DNA of 64,000 bases from Spartinivicinus ruber (GTDB lineage Bacteria > Pseudomonadota > Gammaproteobacteria > Pseudomonadales > Zooshikellaceae). Both the position numbers and the translations under genes were made by a program. The notes under the pieces were generated by a model that worked only from the letters and a program-made list of their open reading frames with translations, was not told the origin of the DNA and ran no database searches. Numbering within the stretch: the first letter of the stretch is position 1; every line of letters begins with the position of its first letter. Positions 8,693 through 18,013 of this stretch are shown one piece after another. The DNA lies in assembly GCF_011009015.1 (NCBI RefSeq), contig NZ_CP048878.1:5238354-5302353 (forward strand), read 5' to 3'.

Positions 8693-10744
8693 TTATATAC
8701 TGGCCTGTCTGGTAGACGGCAACTCATCTAATTTCAAGTCCACTGTTCCACCACACTGGTCCATCCACTCTTCAAAATCCTGGATGCTCATCGGTTTGGC
8801 GATATAATACCCTTGAACAATATCGCACCCTTCTCGCTCAAGAAACCGATATTGCTCTTCGGTTTCAACACCCTCTGCTATTACCTCAAATCCCAAACAA
8901 TGAGCTAAACGAATAATAGCTGAGGACAATGCCGCGCTTTTACTATCAGCAGGTACTTTTGTAAGGAAGGAACGATCAAGCTTTAATGTATTAAATGGGT
9001 ATTTTTGTAAATAGCTTAACGATGAGTAACCGGTACCAAAGTCATCTAATGATAGTTTAATACCTAATGATGCCAATTTTAACAAATTTTCTACTGATTT
9101 ATCACTTTTATCTAACAAAATTCTTTCCGTAACTTCTACCTCAATAGACGAGCTTTTCATATTATACTTTTTCATTTGTTTGGTAAGACGCTCAACAAAG
9201 CTAGCTTCTCGTAACTCACGTGCTGAGATATTTATTCCTACCTTAAATTGCCCTCCCCAAGTCAACCCCCATTTAACCGCAGTTGCTAGAACCAACTCAG
9301 CCACTTGATCACCTATCACAACAATTAAACCATTTTCTTCAGACAAAGGTATAAAACTATCTGGAAGTGTTATTCCATCTTCATTGTTAAACCATCTGAC
9401 CAGTGCTTCAGCTCCTATTACTTTTTTATTTTTAATGTTTAACAGGGGCTGGCAATATATTGTAAACTCTTGCTTAGAAATTGCTGTTCGTAATCTTGAG
9501 CTCATTTCAAGCCTTTTTTCGGCCCAGGTATTCATTTTTGATTCAAAGTATCGATGACAATTTCTTCCTGCCTTCTTAGCACTATATAATGCTATATCTG
9601 CATGTTTGATCAGTTCTCTAACAGAGCTTCCATCTACTGGATAAAGAGATATTCCTATACTTAACGACACATAAACTGTATGCTCAAAAATTTGCAATGG
9701 CCGCAAAAAGCATTCCTCCAGCTTATCAAGGACAATTTCAATTCCATTAGGTGCATTCAAGTTGGTTAAAATTAATAAAAATTCATCACCACCCAATCTA
9801 CATGCAATATCTCCTTTACGCACAGTATCATGAATGCGTTTCGCAGCTAATTTTAAAAGTTCATCACCAAAGTCATGACCAAGCGTGTCATTAATATCCT
9901 TAAAATGATCAATATCCAAGTAAATAACCGCCAAAGAATGTTTAAATCGTTTTGCATGAATCAGCAGTAGTTCCAACTTATCTAGAGCATACTTACGATT
10001 AACGAGCTTGGTTAGTGAGTCATAGGTAGCCTGTTCAAATAATTTTCGTTGATCTTCTTCTCTTTTGCTAATCTCTTCTTTTAACTGCTTTTTCATATGT
10101 GTCATTGCTTTGAGTAGCTTAGATAATTCATCACTACCTATAATGTCTTTACTATCAAAATCTTGCTTTTCAAGATTAGTCAAACTATCTAGTGAGAAAG
10201 AATCTGCGAAATCAGTTGCTTTATTTACCCTAGAGATAATCAATTTATATATAAAATATAAAATAAAAGCAGAAACCAAAAAAGTTTTTATAGCCTGAGA
10301 CGAAGCAATAAAAATTGATTTATTTATTAATCTCTCATAAACATCAGCCAAGTCAACAACAACGGTTAATACACCAACATTAACTGCATTCTTTCCTGTC
10401 ATATAGTCAACTTGATAAACTCTTTCTTTAGGATATTTTATTTCCTTTAAATTACTGACCGTGAACTCCGTTTCTTCATTATTAATAAACTTTACATAAG
10501 CAACATCTGGTAATTGTCCAATTCCTTCAATTGTCACCTTCAAAGCATCAAAACTATAATCCCAAGTTTGCTTGGCAATTGATGAAACATAGCTTCTTTC
10601 TATATTATCTAGCCGCTCATTAATGACACTCAAATCTGCGTTATAATCAGAATATACTTGCGCACAAATTATAACCAAAGTAATTGCAGAGCTAATTAAC
10701 AAAATATGAGCTAAAGTTTTTTTTGCCAGTGATTGACTACGCAT
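8693..10744 (-). CDS. Membrane GGDEF-EAL c-di-GMP protein, copy 2 of a tandem pair
   Basis: 683 residues. TM1 at about 11-30; a periplasmic sensor region (about 31-140); TM2 at about 143-167; a coiled-coil/HAMP-like linker to about 232; GGDEF at about 235-400; EAL at about 415-660. The cyclase motif GGDEF (318-322) is intact, with an RxxD inhibitory site at 309-312. The phosphodiesterase motifs are also intact (EAL at 446, DDFGTGYSS at 567). Both activities are therefore possible, and the net effect on c-di-GMP cannot be read from sequence. It closely resembles the 690-residue protein encoded at 11798-13870 over its whole length. The gene is 52 bp downstream of an orphan periplasmic binding protein, which may act as its ligand-sensing partner (inference). 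Confidence 0.92.
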   Translation of the reverse strand: MRSQSLAKKTLAHILLISSAITLVIICAQVYSDYNADLSVINERLDNIERSYVSSIAKQTWDYSFDALKVTIEGIGQLPDVAYVKFINNEETEFTVSNLKEIKYPKERVYQVDYMTGKNAVNVGVLTVVVDLADVYERLINKSIFIASSQAIKTFLVSAFILYFIYKLIISRVNKATDFADSFSLDSLTNLEKQDFDSKDIIGSDELSKLLKAMTHMKKQLKEEISKREEDQRKLFEQATYDSLTKLVNRKYALDKLELLLIHAKRFKHSLAVIYLDIDHFKDINDTLGHDFGDELLKLAAKRIHDTVRKGDIACRLGGDEFLLILTNLNAPNGIEIVLDKLEECFLRPLQIFEHTVYVSLSIGISLYPVDGSSVRELIKHADIALYSAKKAGRNCHRYFESKMNTWAEKRLEMSSRLRTAISKQEFTIYCQPLLNIKNKKVIGAEALVRWFNNEDGITLPDSFIPLSEENGLIVVIGDQVAELVLATAVKWGLTWGGQFKVGINISARELREASFVERLTKQMKKYNMKSSSIEVEVTERILLDKSDKSVENLLKLASLGIKLSLDDFGTGYSSLSYLQKYPFNTLKLDRSFLTKVPADSKSAALSSAIIRLAHCLGFEVIAEGVETEEQYRFLEREGCDIVQGYYIAKPMSIQDFEEWMDQCGGTVDLKLDELPSTRQASI

Positions 10745-10795
10745 AGTAAAGCTTATCTTTAAGATACATCCTTTTTGTTATTAACAACCCTATTT

Positions 10796-11674
10796 TTACA
10801 TTTTTTCAGAAAATGGATCATAGAAGTACTGACGGTACTGATTAGACTCAATACCTTTTAGGTTAGGATTTTCAATCCAATAAATTTTCCGCGCATGCAA
10901 CTTCACAAACTCAATACTTTCTTTATAATATTTTGTCCATAACTCTTTTAATGAGCCATCTTGATAAGCAGCAATTAGTCCTTTATAAACCCGCTCAATA
11001 GCATCACTATTTGACTTATGGGTATAAAAAAAACGTGGTAGAGGATAGGCTATAGACATTGAAGTATCATATGTTAAGTCTTTAATATGCTTATATGAAT
11101 TATACTCATTAAGTAATTCATTAGCCCCACGACAGAATAGGTCAAAACGATTTGCAGCAACCAAATGAAAAAGGCTTTCATAATTAGAAATAGTCATAAC
11201 CTTCATGCCACTATTTTGAAGAATTACAGTATCTGCCCAACCTACTCCTTGACCATGTGAAAACTTGCGTAATTCATCAAATGTCTTTGCGCTGGCGACC
11301 TTGTCTTTAATTGTCTCAGAAAGAAAACAAACTCGATATCCAACAATACCCAGATCAATGGGGAAAGGAACATAGGCTAGATCCTTTTCTTTAAGTTCTT
11401 CATCATAAGACTGCTTAAAAAAAAAGTTCTGGTATTGATTGAGTTGAGCAGAGCGCATTGCTCTAGCAAAGTTCATTACAGGACTTGGTTTTAGTATATA
11501 CTCTCCATATTCCTTTTGGGTTTTCTTCAAAGCAAGCTCCAAAGCAGAGTTATCGTAGTTGAACCGTGTATCTTTTCCACTTTCTGGCGCTCTAAATGTG
11601 AAAATAGTAGTTGAAGCTATCACCTGCCCAGATATAAGTATAAAAAGCAATAACACAGAACAAATGCTTATCAT
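10796..11674 (-). CDS. Orphan periplasmic solute-binding protein (SBP family 3-like)
   Basis: 292 residues with an N-terminal signal peptide (CSVLLLFILISGQVIAS) and a type II periplasmic-binding-protein layout like the amino-acid-binding SBP_bac_3 group. The family-like C-terminal half reads LFHLVAANRFDLFCRG ... GSLKELWTKYYKES. No permease or ATPase gene is nearby. Instead it lies between two paralogous membrane GGDEF-EAL genes on the same strand (gaps of 123 and 51 bp). This suggests a sensory rather than a transport role. AGGGTG lies 6 bases before the ATG. Ligand unknown. Confidence 0.78.
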   Translation of the reverse strand: MISICSVLLLFILISGQVIASTTIFTFRAPESGKDTRFNYDNSALELALKKTQKEYGEYILKPSPVMNFARAMRSAQLNQYQNFFFKQSYDEELKEKDLAYVPFPIDLGIVGYRVCFLSETIKDKVASAKTFDELRKFSHGQGVGWADTVILQNSGMKVMTISNYESLFHLVAANRFDLFCRGANELLNEYNSYKHIKDLTYDTSMSIAYPLPRFFYTHKSNSDAIERVYKGLIAAYQDGSLKELWTKYYKESIEFVKLHARKIYWIENPNLKGIESNQYRQYFYDPFSEKM

Positions 11675-11797
11675 CTAATTCACCCTAAATAATTAGATTT
11701 ATATACACGCCCAAACTTTCATCAGCAAAGCAAACACCATCTCTATTCAACTATAGTTTAGGTAAGCAAATAGGTAGCAATATACAATTTACAACTA

Positions 11798-13870
11798 CTA
11801 CATACTTGCTTGTTTAGTATGAGTCACTTCTTCAGATTTAATATCGACCACCCCATTACAGAGGTCCATCCATTCTTCAAATTCTTGTATACTCATAGGT
11901 TTAGCTATATAAAATCCTTGAACAATATCGCACCCCTCTTGCTCAAGAAATTTATACTGCTCTTCAGTCTCAACTCCCTCTGCTATTACCTCAAACCCTA
12001 AACAGTGTGCCAGTTGAATAATAGCTGAAGATAATGCCGCGCTTTTCGTATCAGCAGGTACTTTTTTAAGAAATGACCGATCAAGTTTCAATGTATTAAA
12101 TGGATATTTTTGTAAATAGCTTAACGATGAATAACCGGTACCAAAATCATCTAACGACAACTTGATACCAAGAGATGATAATTTTAATAGGTTTTCTACT
12201 GATTTATCATTTTTATCCAATAAAATTCGTTCTGTTACCTCTACTGCAATTGAGGATTGTTTTATATTATATTTTTTCATTTGCCCAGAAAGTCGTTCAA
12301 CAAAGTTAGCCTCTCTCAGCTCTCTTGCTGAAATATTTATCCCTACCTTAAACTGCTCTCCCCAAATCAAACTCCACTTAACAGCAGTTGCCAAAACCAG
12401 CTCAGCCACTTGATCACCAATCGCAACAATTAAACCATTTTCTTCCGATAAAGGAATGAACTTATCTGGAGGAGTTACACCTTCTTCTTTATTGAACCAT
12501 CTAATAAGCGCCTCAGCACCTACTACCATTTTATTATTTATATTTAATAACGGCTGGCAAAAAATAGTAAACTCTTCATTAGAAATCGCTTTACGCAACC
12601 TTGAGCTCATCTCTAACCTTTGCTCAGCCCAAGTATTCATTCTTGATTCAAAATATCGGTGACAGTTTCTCCCTGCCTTCTTAGCACTGTATAATGCTAT
12701 ATCAGCATTTTTAATTAGCTCTTTAACCGACTCACCATCTGTAGGGTAAATAGATATTCCAATACTTAAAGATGCATAAATAGTATGCCCTAAGATATTC
12801 ATCGGCTCAGAAAAATATTTCTCTAGTTTTTCAATAACAATTTCAACGGCATTTGGAGTATTCAAATTAGCCAAAATAAGCAAAAATTCATCGCCTCCTA
12901 ATCTACATGCAATGTCTCCTTTACGTACAGTATCACGAATACGCTTTGCTGATAATTTTAATAACTCATCACCAGCATCGTGACCAAGTGAGTCATTAAT
13001 ATCTTTAAAATGATCTATATCTAAATAAATAACAGCTAATGATTGTTTATATCGTTTTGAATGGATCAGCAGCAACTCCAGTCTATCAAGAGCACATTTA
13101 CGGTTAACAAGTTTTGTTAATGAATCATAATTAGCCTGTTCAAATAACTTTTGTTGATCTTCCTCACGTCTACTGATTTCTTCCTTAAGTTGTTTTTTCA
13201 TACGATCCATCGCTTTCAACAACTTAGATATTTCATCATTTCCAGTGATATCTTTAGTATCAAAATTAGACTTATCAACATCAGTGAGGCTTTCCAATGA
13301 AAACGAACTTGCAAAGTCCGTCGCCTTATTCACCCTAGAAACAATCAAATTGTAGATAAAATATAAAATAAAAGCTGAAACTAAAAAGGTTTTCACTGCT
13401 TGAGACAATGCAATAAATATTGACTTATTAATCAGGCGGTCATAAACATTGGCCATATCAACAACTACTGTTAATACTCCAACATTAACTAAGTTATCCG
13501 CTGATCTATAGCCAACCTGATATACCCGCTCCTTAGGATACTTTATTTCATCATCTTCTTGTGTAGAAAATTCTCTGTTTTCTATATTAACAAACTTCAC
13601 AGAGGCCACATCCGGCAACTGGCCAATACCTTCAATAATCACATTCAATGCTTCAAAGTTATATTCCCATGCTTGCTTAGCAATGGTGGACAAATAACTT
13701 CTTTCTATATTATCTAGTCGCTCATCAATTACACTTAAATCTGCGTGATAATCTGAATATATTTGCGCACAAACAATAACTAAAGTAATAACAGAACTAA
13801 TCAGTAAAATATGAGCGAGGGTATTTTTTGCTAACGACTGATTCTGAGTAATACGTTTAGGCATTAACAT
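11798..13870 (-). CDS. Membrane GGDEF-EAL c-di-GMP protein, copy 1 of a tandem pair
   Basis: 690 residues with the same plan as the 8693-10744 protein: TM1, a periplasmic sensor domain of about 110 residues, TM2, a linker, GGDEF (RLGGDEFLLIL with a preceding RKGD I-site) and EAL (GAEALIRWF, DDFGTGYSS). The two proteins look well over 70% identical by eye. Differences are concentrated in the periplasmic sensor (residues ~85-120) and the extreme C-terminus, as expected after a duplication in which ligand input diverged. The start may be 13870 or the ATG two codons later (13864); neither has a strong ribosome site. Confidence 0.92.
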   Translation of the reverse strand: MLMPKRITQNQSLAKNTLAHILLISSVITLVIVCAQIYSDYHADLSVIDERLDNIERSYLSTIAKQAWEYNFEALNVIIEGIGQLPDVASVKFVNIENREFSTQEDDEIKYPKERVYQVGYRSADNLVNVGVLTVVVDMANVYDRLINKSIFIALSQAVKTFLVSAFILYFIYNLIVSRVNKATDFASSFSLESLTDVDKSNFDTKDITGNDEISKLLKAMDRMKKQLKEEISRREEDQQKLFEQANYDSLTKLVNRKCALDRLELLLIHSKRYKQSLAVIYLDIDHFKDINDSLGHDAGDELLKLSAKRIRDTVRKGDIACRLGGDEFLLILANLNTPNAVEIVIEKLEKYFSEPMNILGHTIYASLSIGISIYPTDGESVKELIKNADIALYSAKKAGRNCHRYFESRMNTWAEQRLEMSSRLRKAISNEEFTIFCQPLLNINNKMVVGAEALIRWFNKEEGVTPPDKFIPLSEENGLIVAIGDQVAELVLATAVKWSLIWGEQFKVGINISARELREANFVERLSGQMKKYNIKQSSIAVEVTERILLDKNDKSVENLLKLSSLGIKLSLDDFGTGYSSLSYLQKYPFNTLKLDRSFLKKVPADTKSAALSSAIIQLAHCLGFEVIAEGVETEEQYKFLEQEGCDIVQGFYIAKPMSIQEFEEWMDLCNGVVDIKSEEVTHTKQASM

Positions 13871-14393
13871 AATTGATCAGATCTACTGCAAGAGAACAGC
13901 ACAAAAGGACAATACAGATATATCATAGTTGTATCAAATATCTTTGCCACTTGTTCATATTCTAAAAGTGAATGGAAAACTGCTTAAATCTATTACTTCC
14001 ATATAACAGATAGAGATTTATCACCAAAACGAGCTAACCATTCTCGAAAATCCTAATGAATTAGGTGTTATCTACAACAATTATAATCGCTGTTAGCAGC
14101 TTTCGCCGGTTATGTTCAGGTAAGAGAACATCGCTGTTCGCTAAGTACCAATATTTAGCTGATCTAACAGGCTTTTGTTTGGTTTCTAGAGTTTCTTTTC
14201 TATCAAACCAGTAAACTATTACAAGAGGTACCCTTATACAAGTTCTATGAATAACTGCTCAGAGTATAAATCAAGCCATTTTAGGAAAAACATAGTCTAG
14301 AATATGAAAAGTAAACTGCAATTTTACAAGATAAGGTGCAGCTCTCCTATACCCATCAGATGTGGATAACCAACCGCAGCCATAGGAACTGAT
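13871..14393. other. Divergent intergenic region with a possible EAL-gene relic
   Basis: 523 bases between the GGDEF-EAL gene (-) and a divergent binding-protein gene (+). I find no intact gene. On the minus strand at about 13993-14048 a short frame reads DFREWLARFGDKSLSVIWK then stop. This recalls the C-terminal end of EAL proteins (the neighbours read DFEEWMDQCGG at that place). It is cut off by an in-frame stop upstream, so it is at most a decayed fragment. AGGAACTGAT just before 14394 is the ribosome site of the next gene. Confidence 0.4.
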
Positions 14394-15239
14394 ATGAAAA
14401 ATGTAGCTTATGTAGTCAGCTGCTTATTAATGCTGGCGCCAATATCAATTTTTGGTAAGACCTTGGTTAAACTGACGGCTCAGCAAGAGATTATTCAAGG
14501 ATACAGTGAACTCACCAAAAATAAAGAGTGCCATCAAATTACTGATTTTACTAATGTACCTCATAGAGGAATCGTAGAACTGATTTTCACCTGCAAAATA
14601 TTACATGATATTGCCACTATTGAGTTAGTGAAAGCCCCTAATTACTCACGCAGCTTAGCTCTTGTTGCTGAAGGGTATGCGATGATGCCTGTAGAATCCA
14701 TCTGGAAGGTAGAAGTTCCTAAAAGTGGATTTTACGTCAGTGAACCAGTAATAGAGGAAGGTGAATTTGAAGTAGGCTTATATACAACACCATCAAACAA
14801 GGCGGTACAGAATATAAAGTCTAAAAATGATTTAAAAGACTTTTCAGCAGTTTCATCAGAAAACTGGAAGATAGATTGGCAAATTCTTAACAGTCTCAAT
14901 CTGAAAAATGTTTATTCTGTACCAAAACTCGAACAAATGGCCATTATGGTTGATAATAATCGCGCAGATTTTTTACTTTGGAAATTTTCCGGCAGAGATG
15001 ATCTCGCATCTGATGTGGCAGGTTACAACTTGATTCCAGTTAAAGGTGTTAAGATTGCTTTAAAAGGAAGTCGCCATTTTATCATTTCAAAAAAACACCC
15101 TGATAGTGAAAAGATCTTTCAGACCCTTAATATGGGTCTGAAAAAAGTACGTGAAAGCAGGGAACTCCAAGAAGCTTTTTATCAATCTGGTTTTTTCAAT
15201 AAAAGAGTTAAAGATTGGATAACATTAAATTCTGATTAA
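14394..15239 (+). CDS. Orphan periplasmic solute-binding-like protein
   Basis: 281 residues with a clear signal peptide (NVAYVVSCLLMLAPISIFGK). The rest fits a divergent type II periplasmic binding protein: two lobes, a GLYTTPSNKAVQNIKSKNDL segment, and a C-terminal helix region like family 3 (KIFQTLNMGLKKVRESRELQEAFYQSGF). Two cysteines near residues 45 and 69 could form a disulphide. There are no transport genes beside it. It is divergent from the GGDEF-EAL/binding-protein block and may belong to the same sensory set. The ligand cannot be inferred. Confidence 0.65.
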   Translation: MKNVAYVVSCLLMLAPISIFGKTLVKLTAQQEIIQGYSELTKNKECHQITDFTNVPHRGIVELIFTCKILHDIATIELVKAPNYSRSLALVAEGYAMMPVESIWKVEVPKSGFYVSEPVIEEGEFEVGLYTTPSNKAVQNIKSKNDLKDFSAVSSENWKIDWQILNSLNLKNVYSVPKLEQMAIMVDNNRADFLLWKFSGRDDLASDVAGYNLIPVKGVKIALKGSRHFIISKKHPDSEKIFQTLNMGLKKVRESRELQEAFYQSGFFNKRVKDWITLNSD

Positions 15240-15285
15240 TATTTACCGTATCCTTCAATATATTACCTCTGGATTTGTTTTCTCT

Positions 15286-15960
15286 TCAAGGTTTAATCCG
15301 GTCTTTGGCTGCCAATGTATCAATATATCGGGTTTGATCCCAACTACCATTAAATGCAGGAAACCCTATCTTCTTTAACCGCAAGATAATTTGCTTACCA
15401 AGCAAACAGGCAGCAACAAAACGATGTTGACCATCTTGTATATATAAGGCTTTATCTTTTGGATTTTGCCATACATCAATAATAATTGGTTTAGTTGAGC
15501 CATTAAGGTAATGCTTTTTTTGTTCAAGCACATAGGGAATAACTGCTTCTTGAGCAGGCTTGATATCAGGAAAGTCTTCTGGCAATGTAGTCCTTGCCAC
15601 CACATCTCCTACACCAGTTGTATTGAATAACAGCTTATTGAAGCTAACACTTTTTAACCGACTATTATCAGCTGATACTAAGTCAGCTATCAGGCATCTA
15701 AGTGTGCTTTTGGGATTGGTCTTACTTATTTTATTTTCATTTTTACGAGATACAGCAGCTTTGTTATATTTACTAATCTTGTCTTTTATTAAACCAGTAT
15801 ATTTCTTATTTCGACTCCCATGCTGTTTAGTATTTATGATTTCCTTTAATGGATTCTCCACTTTACTACTATTATTAACACTCCCTGTATCGACACTACC
15901 CATTTCAATACAGTAGCTATTAACACAATTAATATACGACTGATCAATTGAAGTTAGCAT
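15286..15960 (-). CDS. ParB/sulfiredoxin-fold-like protein of unknown role
   Basis: 224 residues. The N-terminal ~95 are Ser/Asn/Lys-rich and probably disordered. The C-terminal half carries a ParB/Srx-like core: IIIDVWQNPKDKALYIQDGQHRFVAACLLG, where DGQHRFVAA corresponds to the nucleotide-binding GxxR-type motif of ParB-N/Srx folds (DGNHR or DGQHR in the family). It has no HTH, so it is not a chromosome-partition ParB. It is a single gene, convergent with the binding-protein gene and with AAGGA ahead of the ATG. A secreted or toxin-like role is possible, since disordered Ser-rich N-termini are common in effectors, but nothing here proves it. Confidence 0.55.
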   Translation of the reverse strand: MLTSIDQSYINCVNSYCIEMGSVDTGSVNNSSKVENPLKEIINTKQHGSRNKKYTGLIKDKISKYNKAAVSRKNENKISKTNPKSTLRCLIADLVSADNSRLKSVSFNKLLFNTTGVGDVVARTTLPEDFPDIKPAQEAVIPYVLEQKKHYLNGSTKPIIIDVWQNPKDKALYIQDGQHRFVAACLLGKQIILRLKKIGFPAFNGSWDQTRYIDTLAAKDRIKP

Positions 15961-16195
15961 GTACGTCCTTATAATTATTATCTAATTTAAATAAAATATT
16001 TGATATATCATGCTACTGTTGTTTAATTCAATCAAGCTTTTACTTTTGCCTATTTTTCTGCAAACTAAATCCCACTATTACAATGTAATAATTCTCTTAG
16101 TTGTAAGGTACTCTAGTGCCCTCTTTATTACATTAATGCGAAAAATCAGATATTTTATGATATATTGGTTTGAATACGCGCTAACAAACTCGTTG

Positions 16196-16209
16196 ACCGC
16201 TTAGTCGGT
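16196..16209. promoter_or_regulatory. Probable TetR operator, ACCG-N6-CGGT (upstream of its own gene)
   Basis: ACCG CTTAGT CGGT lies 45 bp upstream of the TetR start. The same ACCG-N6-CGGT arrangement recurs at 16891-16904 ahead of the efflux genes. Shared sites before a TetR gene and its adjacent pump are the usual layout for autoregulated efflux control. Confidence 0.6.
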
Positions 16210-16253
16210 GAAACCTACAATGGTTTTTTAACATATTATAGTTATGAAAGCAT

Positions 16254-16847
16254 ATGTCACTTACGCGTAAAGCTTCAGCAGAAATTACCCGACAAAATAT
16301 CATTCAGGCTGCATTTGAAATTGTTGGCGATTCAGGCTACGAGGCTCTAACCACCAACGGCCTAATTCAGCGGGCAGGTATAGCAAAAGGCACGCTATAC
16401 CACCACTTTAAAAATTTAGATGAAGTCATCTATGCAATGATTAGCAAAATTGTTGAAGATTGCATGAACAGTGTGCCAATCAAACAATTTAGCTCTATGC
16501 GTGAATATCTCTATGCCATTGGTGAATACCAGCTTGACTGTTTTTTTCAGGATTCTCGACTGATCAATACGGTTTATGGTTTTCTCCCAAAAGGCATGCA
16601 AGACCCACAATTTCGTATTCAAGCACAAGAATTATTAGATGGTGTATGCGCCCAGATATCCCCAGCCATCAAACAGTTTTACAGCAACAAGGTTAGCGAT
16701 GAAAAAGTGACCAGAGCAATACGCATGGTGGACATATTCAGTATCGGCTTTGGTGTGCATCAAACCATTTATCAAGATAAGCAACGCTATCAAGCTATCT
16801 GGCAAGACTTTGTCGATATGCTAGAGGATTACCTAAACAGACCCTAA
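16254..16847 (+). CDS. TetR/AcrR-family repressor of the adjacent RND pump
   Basis: 197 residues. The N-terminal HTH (about residues 10-55: ITRQNIIQAAFEIVGDSGYEALTTNGLIQRAGIAKGTLYHHFKN) is typical TetR, followed by a divergent helical ligand-binding domain. It is the first gene of a plus-strand set with the RND adaptor and pump. Matched palindromes precede both its own start and the adaptor gene, so it probably represses both and is released by a pump substrate. Confidence 0.9.
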   Translation: MSLTRKASAEITRQNIIQAAFEIVGDSGYEALTTNGLIQRAGIAKGTLYHHFKNLDEVIYAMISKIVEDCMNSVPIKQFSSMREYLYAIGEYQLDCFFQDSRLINTVYGFLPKGMQDPQFRIQAQELLDGVCAQISPAIKQFYSNKVSDEKVTRAIRMVDIFSIGFGVHQTIYQDKQRYQAIWQDFVDMLEDYLNRP

Positions 16848-16890
16848 CAAACTACCTCACAGGGTGAGGAAATTAGCTACCAACCTATTG

Positions 16891-16904
16891 ACCGACTGGT
16901 CGGT
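16891..16904. promoter_or_regulatory. Probable TetR operator before the RND efflux genes
   Basis: ACCG ACTGGT CGGT, followed directly by a further CGGT (16905-16908), about 50 bp before the adaptor start. Same spacing as the site at 16196-16209. A small hairpin (CCTCAC/GTGAGG, about 16856-16869) lies just before it and may attenuate read-through from the TetR gene. Confidence 0.65.
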
Positions 16905-16951
16905 CGGTGTTAACGTCATTGCAATGTCTTCGTAAAAGAGCAGGCTTTAAC

Positions 16952-18013
16952 ATGAGATTTTCTTCATTTATTCTCCAAGCTTGTACCATTACATGGCTTG
17001 CCTTTGCGAGCCAAGTTGGTTGGTCGGATACCCCTACCCTGGTCAGTGCAAAAGCCGTACATCAATTACAGTTTTATCCAACCCAATCTGCACCAGCCAA
17101 AGTCGTTGCACTTAATAAAAGCCTGATACCTGCAGAAATTGCCGCCCGCTTAACTCATATGCCAGTCAATGTAGGTGACTCTGTAAACAAAGGGGACCTA
17201 CTGGCTACCTTAGACTGTCAACAAACCAAATTAAATCTTGAAACACAACAAGCTAAGTATGCTCAACTAAAAAATCAGCTGGCATTTAATCAACGAGAAC
17301 TTTCACGCAGTGAAAAACTGGCTCGACAGAAAAATATTGGTGAGGCAGAGCTAGATCGCAATAAAACCAATGTAGTGGATATTCAATCACAATTAGAAGC
17401 GCAACAAGCTGCTTTAGCCATCGCTAAATTAAATACCCAACACTGCCAAGTGACTGCCCCTTTTTCTGGTCTGGTGACTAAGAAAGTAGCGAATGTTGGA
17501 GAAATGCTAGCCATTGGCACACCCATTATAGAATTGTTGCAAACCAATCATGTAGAAGTTTCCGCCCAAATAGCGTTAACTGATGAAAACTCATTTAAAC
17601 AAGCATCATCCTATACACTAAAAACCAATGGTGTACAGTATCCGTTAAAATTACGCTCTTTTTTACCCTTTATTGAAAACAGTACGCGAAGTCGCGAAGC
17701 ACGCTTAGTCTTTAACACTAAAAGCACTCTTATAGGCACCACTGGTCGCTTATTATGGCAAAGCCCTACCCCTCACTTACCTGCGCACCTACTGCAAAAG
17801 CGTAATGGGAAATACGGTGTGTTTATTATTGATGATAATAAGGCACAGTTTATTCCTGCAAACCAAGCGCAGGAAGGTCGTCCAATTCCTTTAAATATTG
17901 ATGGTAACCATTTAGTGATAATTGATGGCCGCCATGGCCTTATAGATGGACAATCTATTAAACTGACCAATACCAAGGAGCACAATAATAATGTGGCTTC
18001 GCAGTTTAATTGA
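16952..18013 (+). CDS. RND efflux periplasmic adaptor subunit (MFP)
   Basis: Membrane-fusion protein of about 353 residues that links the inner-membrane RND pump to an outer-membrane channel. Signal peptide (RFSSFILQACTITWLAFASQ); a biotinyl-lipoyl half (GDSVNKGDLLATLDC); a helical hairpin (about 75-150); a second lipoyl half (CQVTAPFSGLVTKKVANVGE); then beta-barrel and membrane-proximal parts. I chose the ATG at 16952 because it begins the signal peptide; an upstream in-frame ATG at 16907 falls next to the operator. It overlaps the pump gene by 23 bp, so translation is coupled. No outer-membrane channel gene is nearby, so a shared TolC is likely. Confidence 0.9.
   Translation: MRFSSFILQACTITWLAFASQVGWSDTPTLVSAKAVHQLQFYPTQSAPAKVVALNKSLIPAEIAARLTHMPVNVGDSVNKGDLLATLDCQQTKLNLETQQAKYAQLKNQLAFNQRELSRSEKLARQKNIGEAELDRNKTNVVDIQSQLEAQQAALAIAKLNTQHCQVTAPFSGLVTKKVANVGEMLAIGTPIIELLQTNHVEVSAQIALTDENSFKQASSYTLKTNGVQYPLKLRSFLPFIENSTRSREARLVFNTKSTLIGTTGRLLWQSPTPHLPAHLLQKRNGKYGVFIIDDNKAQFIPANQAQEGRPIPLNIDGNHLVIIDGRHGLIDGQSIKLTNTKEHNNNVASQFN

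Noticed and set aside
14050-14260. Minus-strand open stretch of about 64 codons in the 13871-14393 gap
   Set aside because: It has no ATG, GTG or TTG start with a ribosome site and I recognise no family. It could be a relic, but it cannot be supported.
16010-16204. Plus-strand 64-residue hydrophobic frame before the TetR gene
   Set aside because: It covers the promoter and operator region, has AT-driven Leu/Ile/Phe content and lacks a ribosome site.
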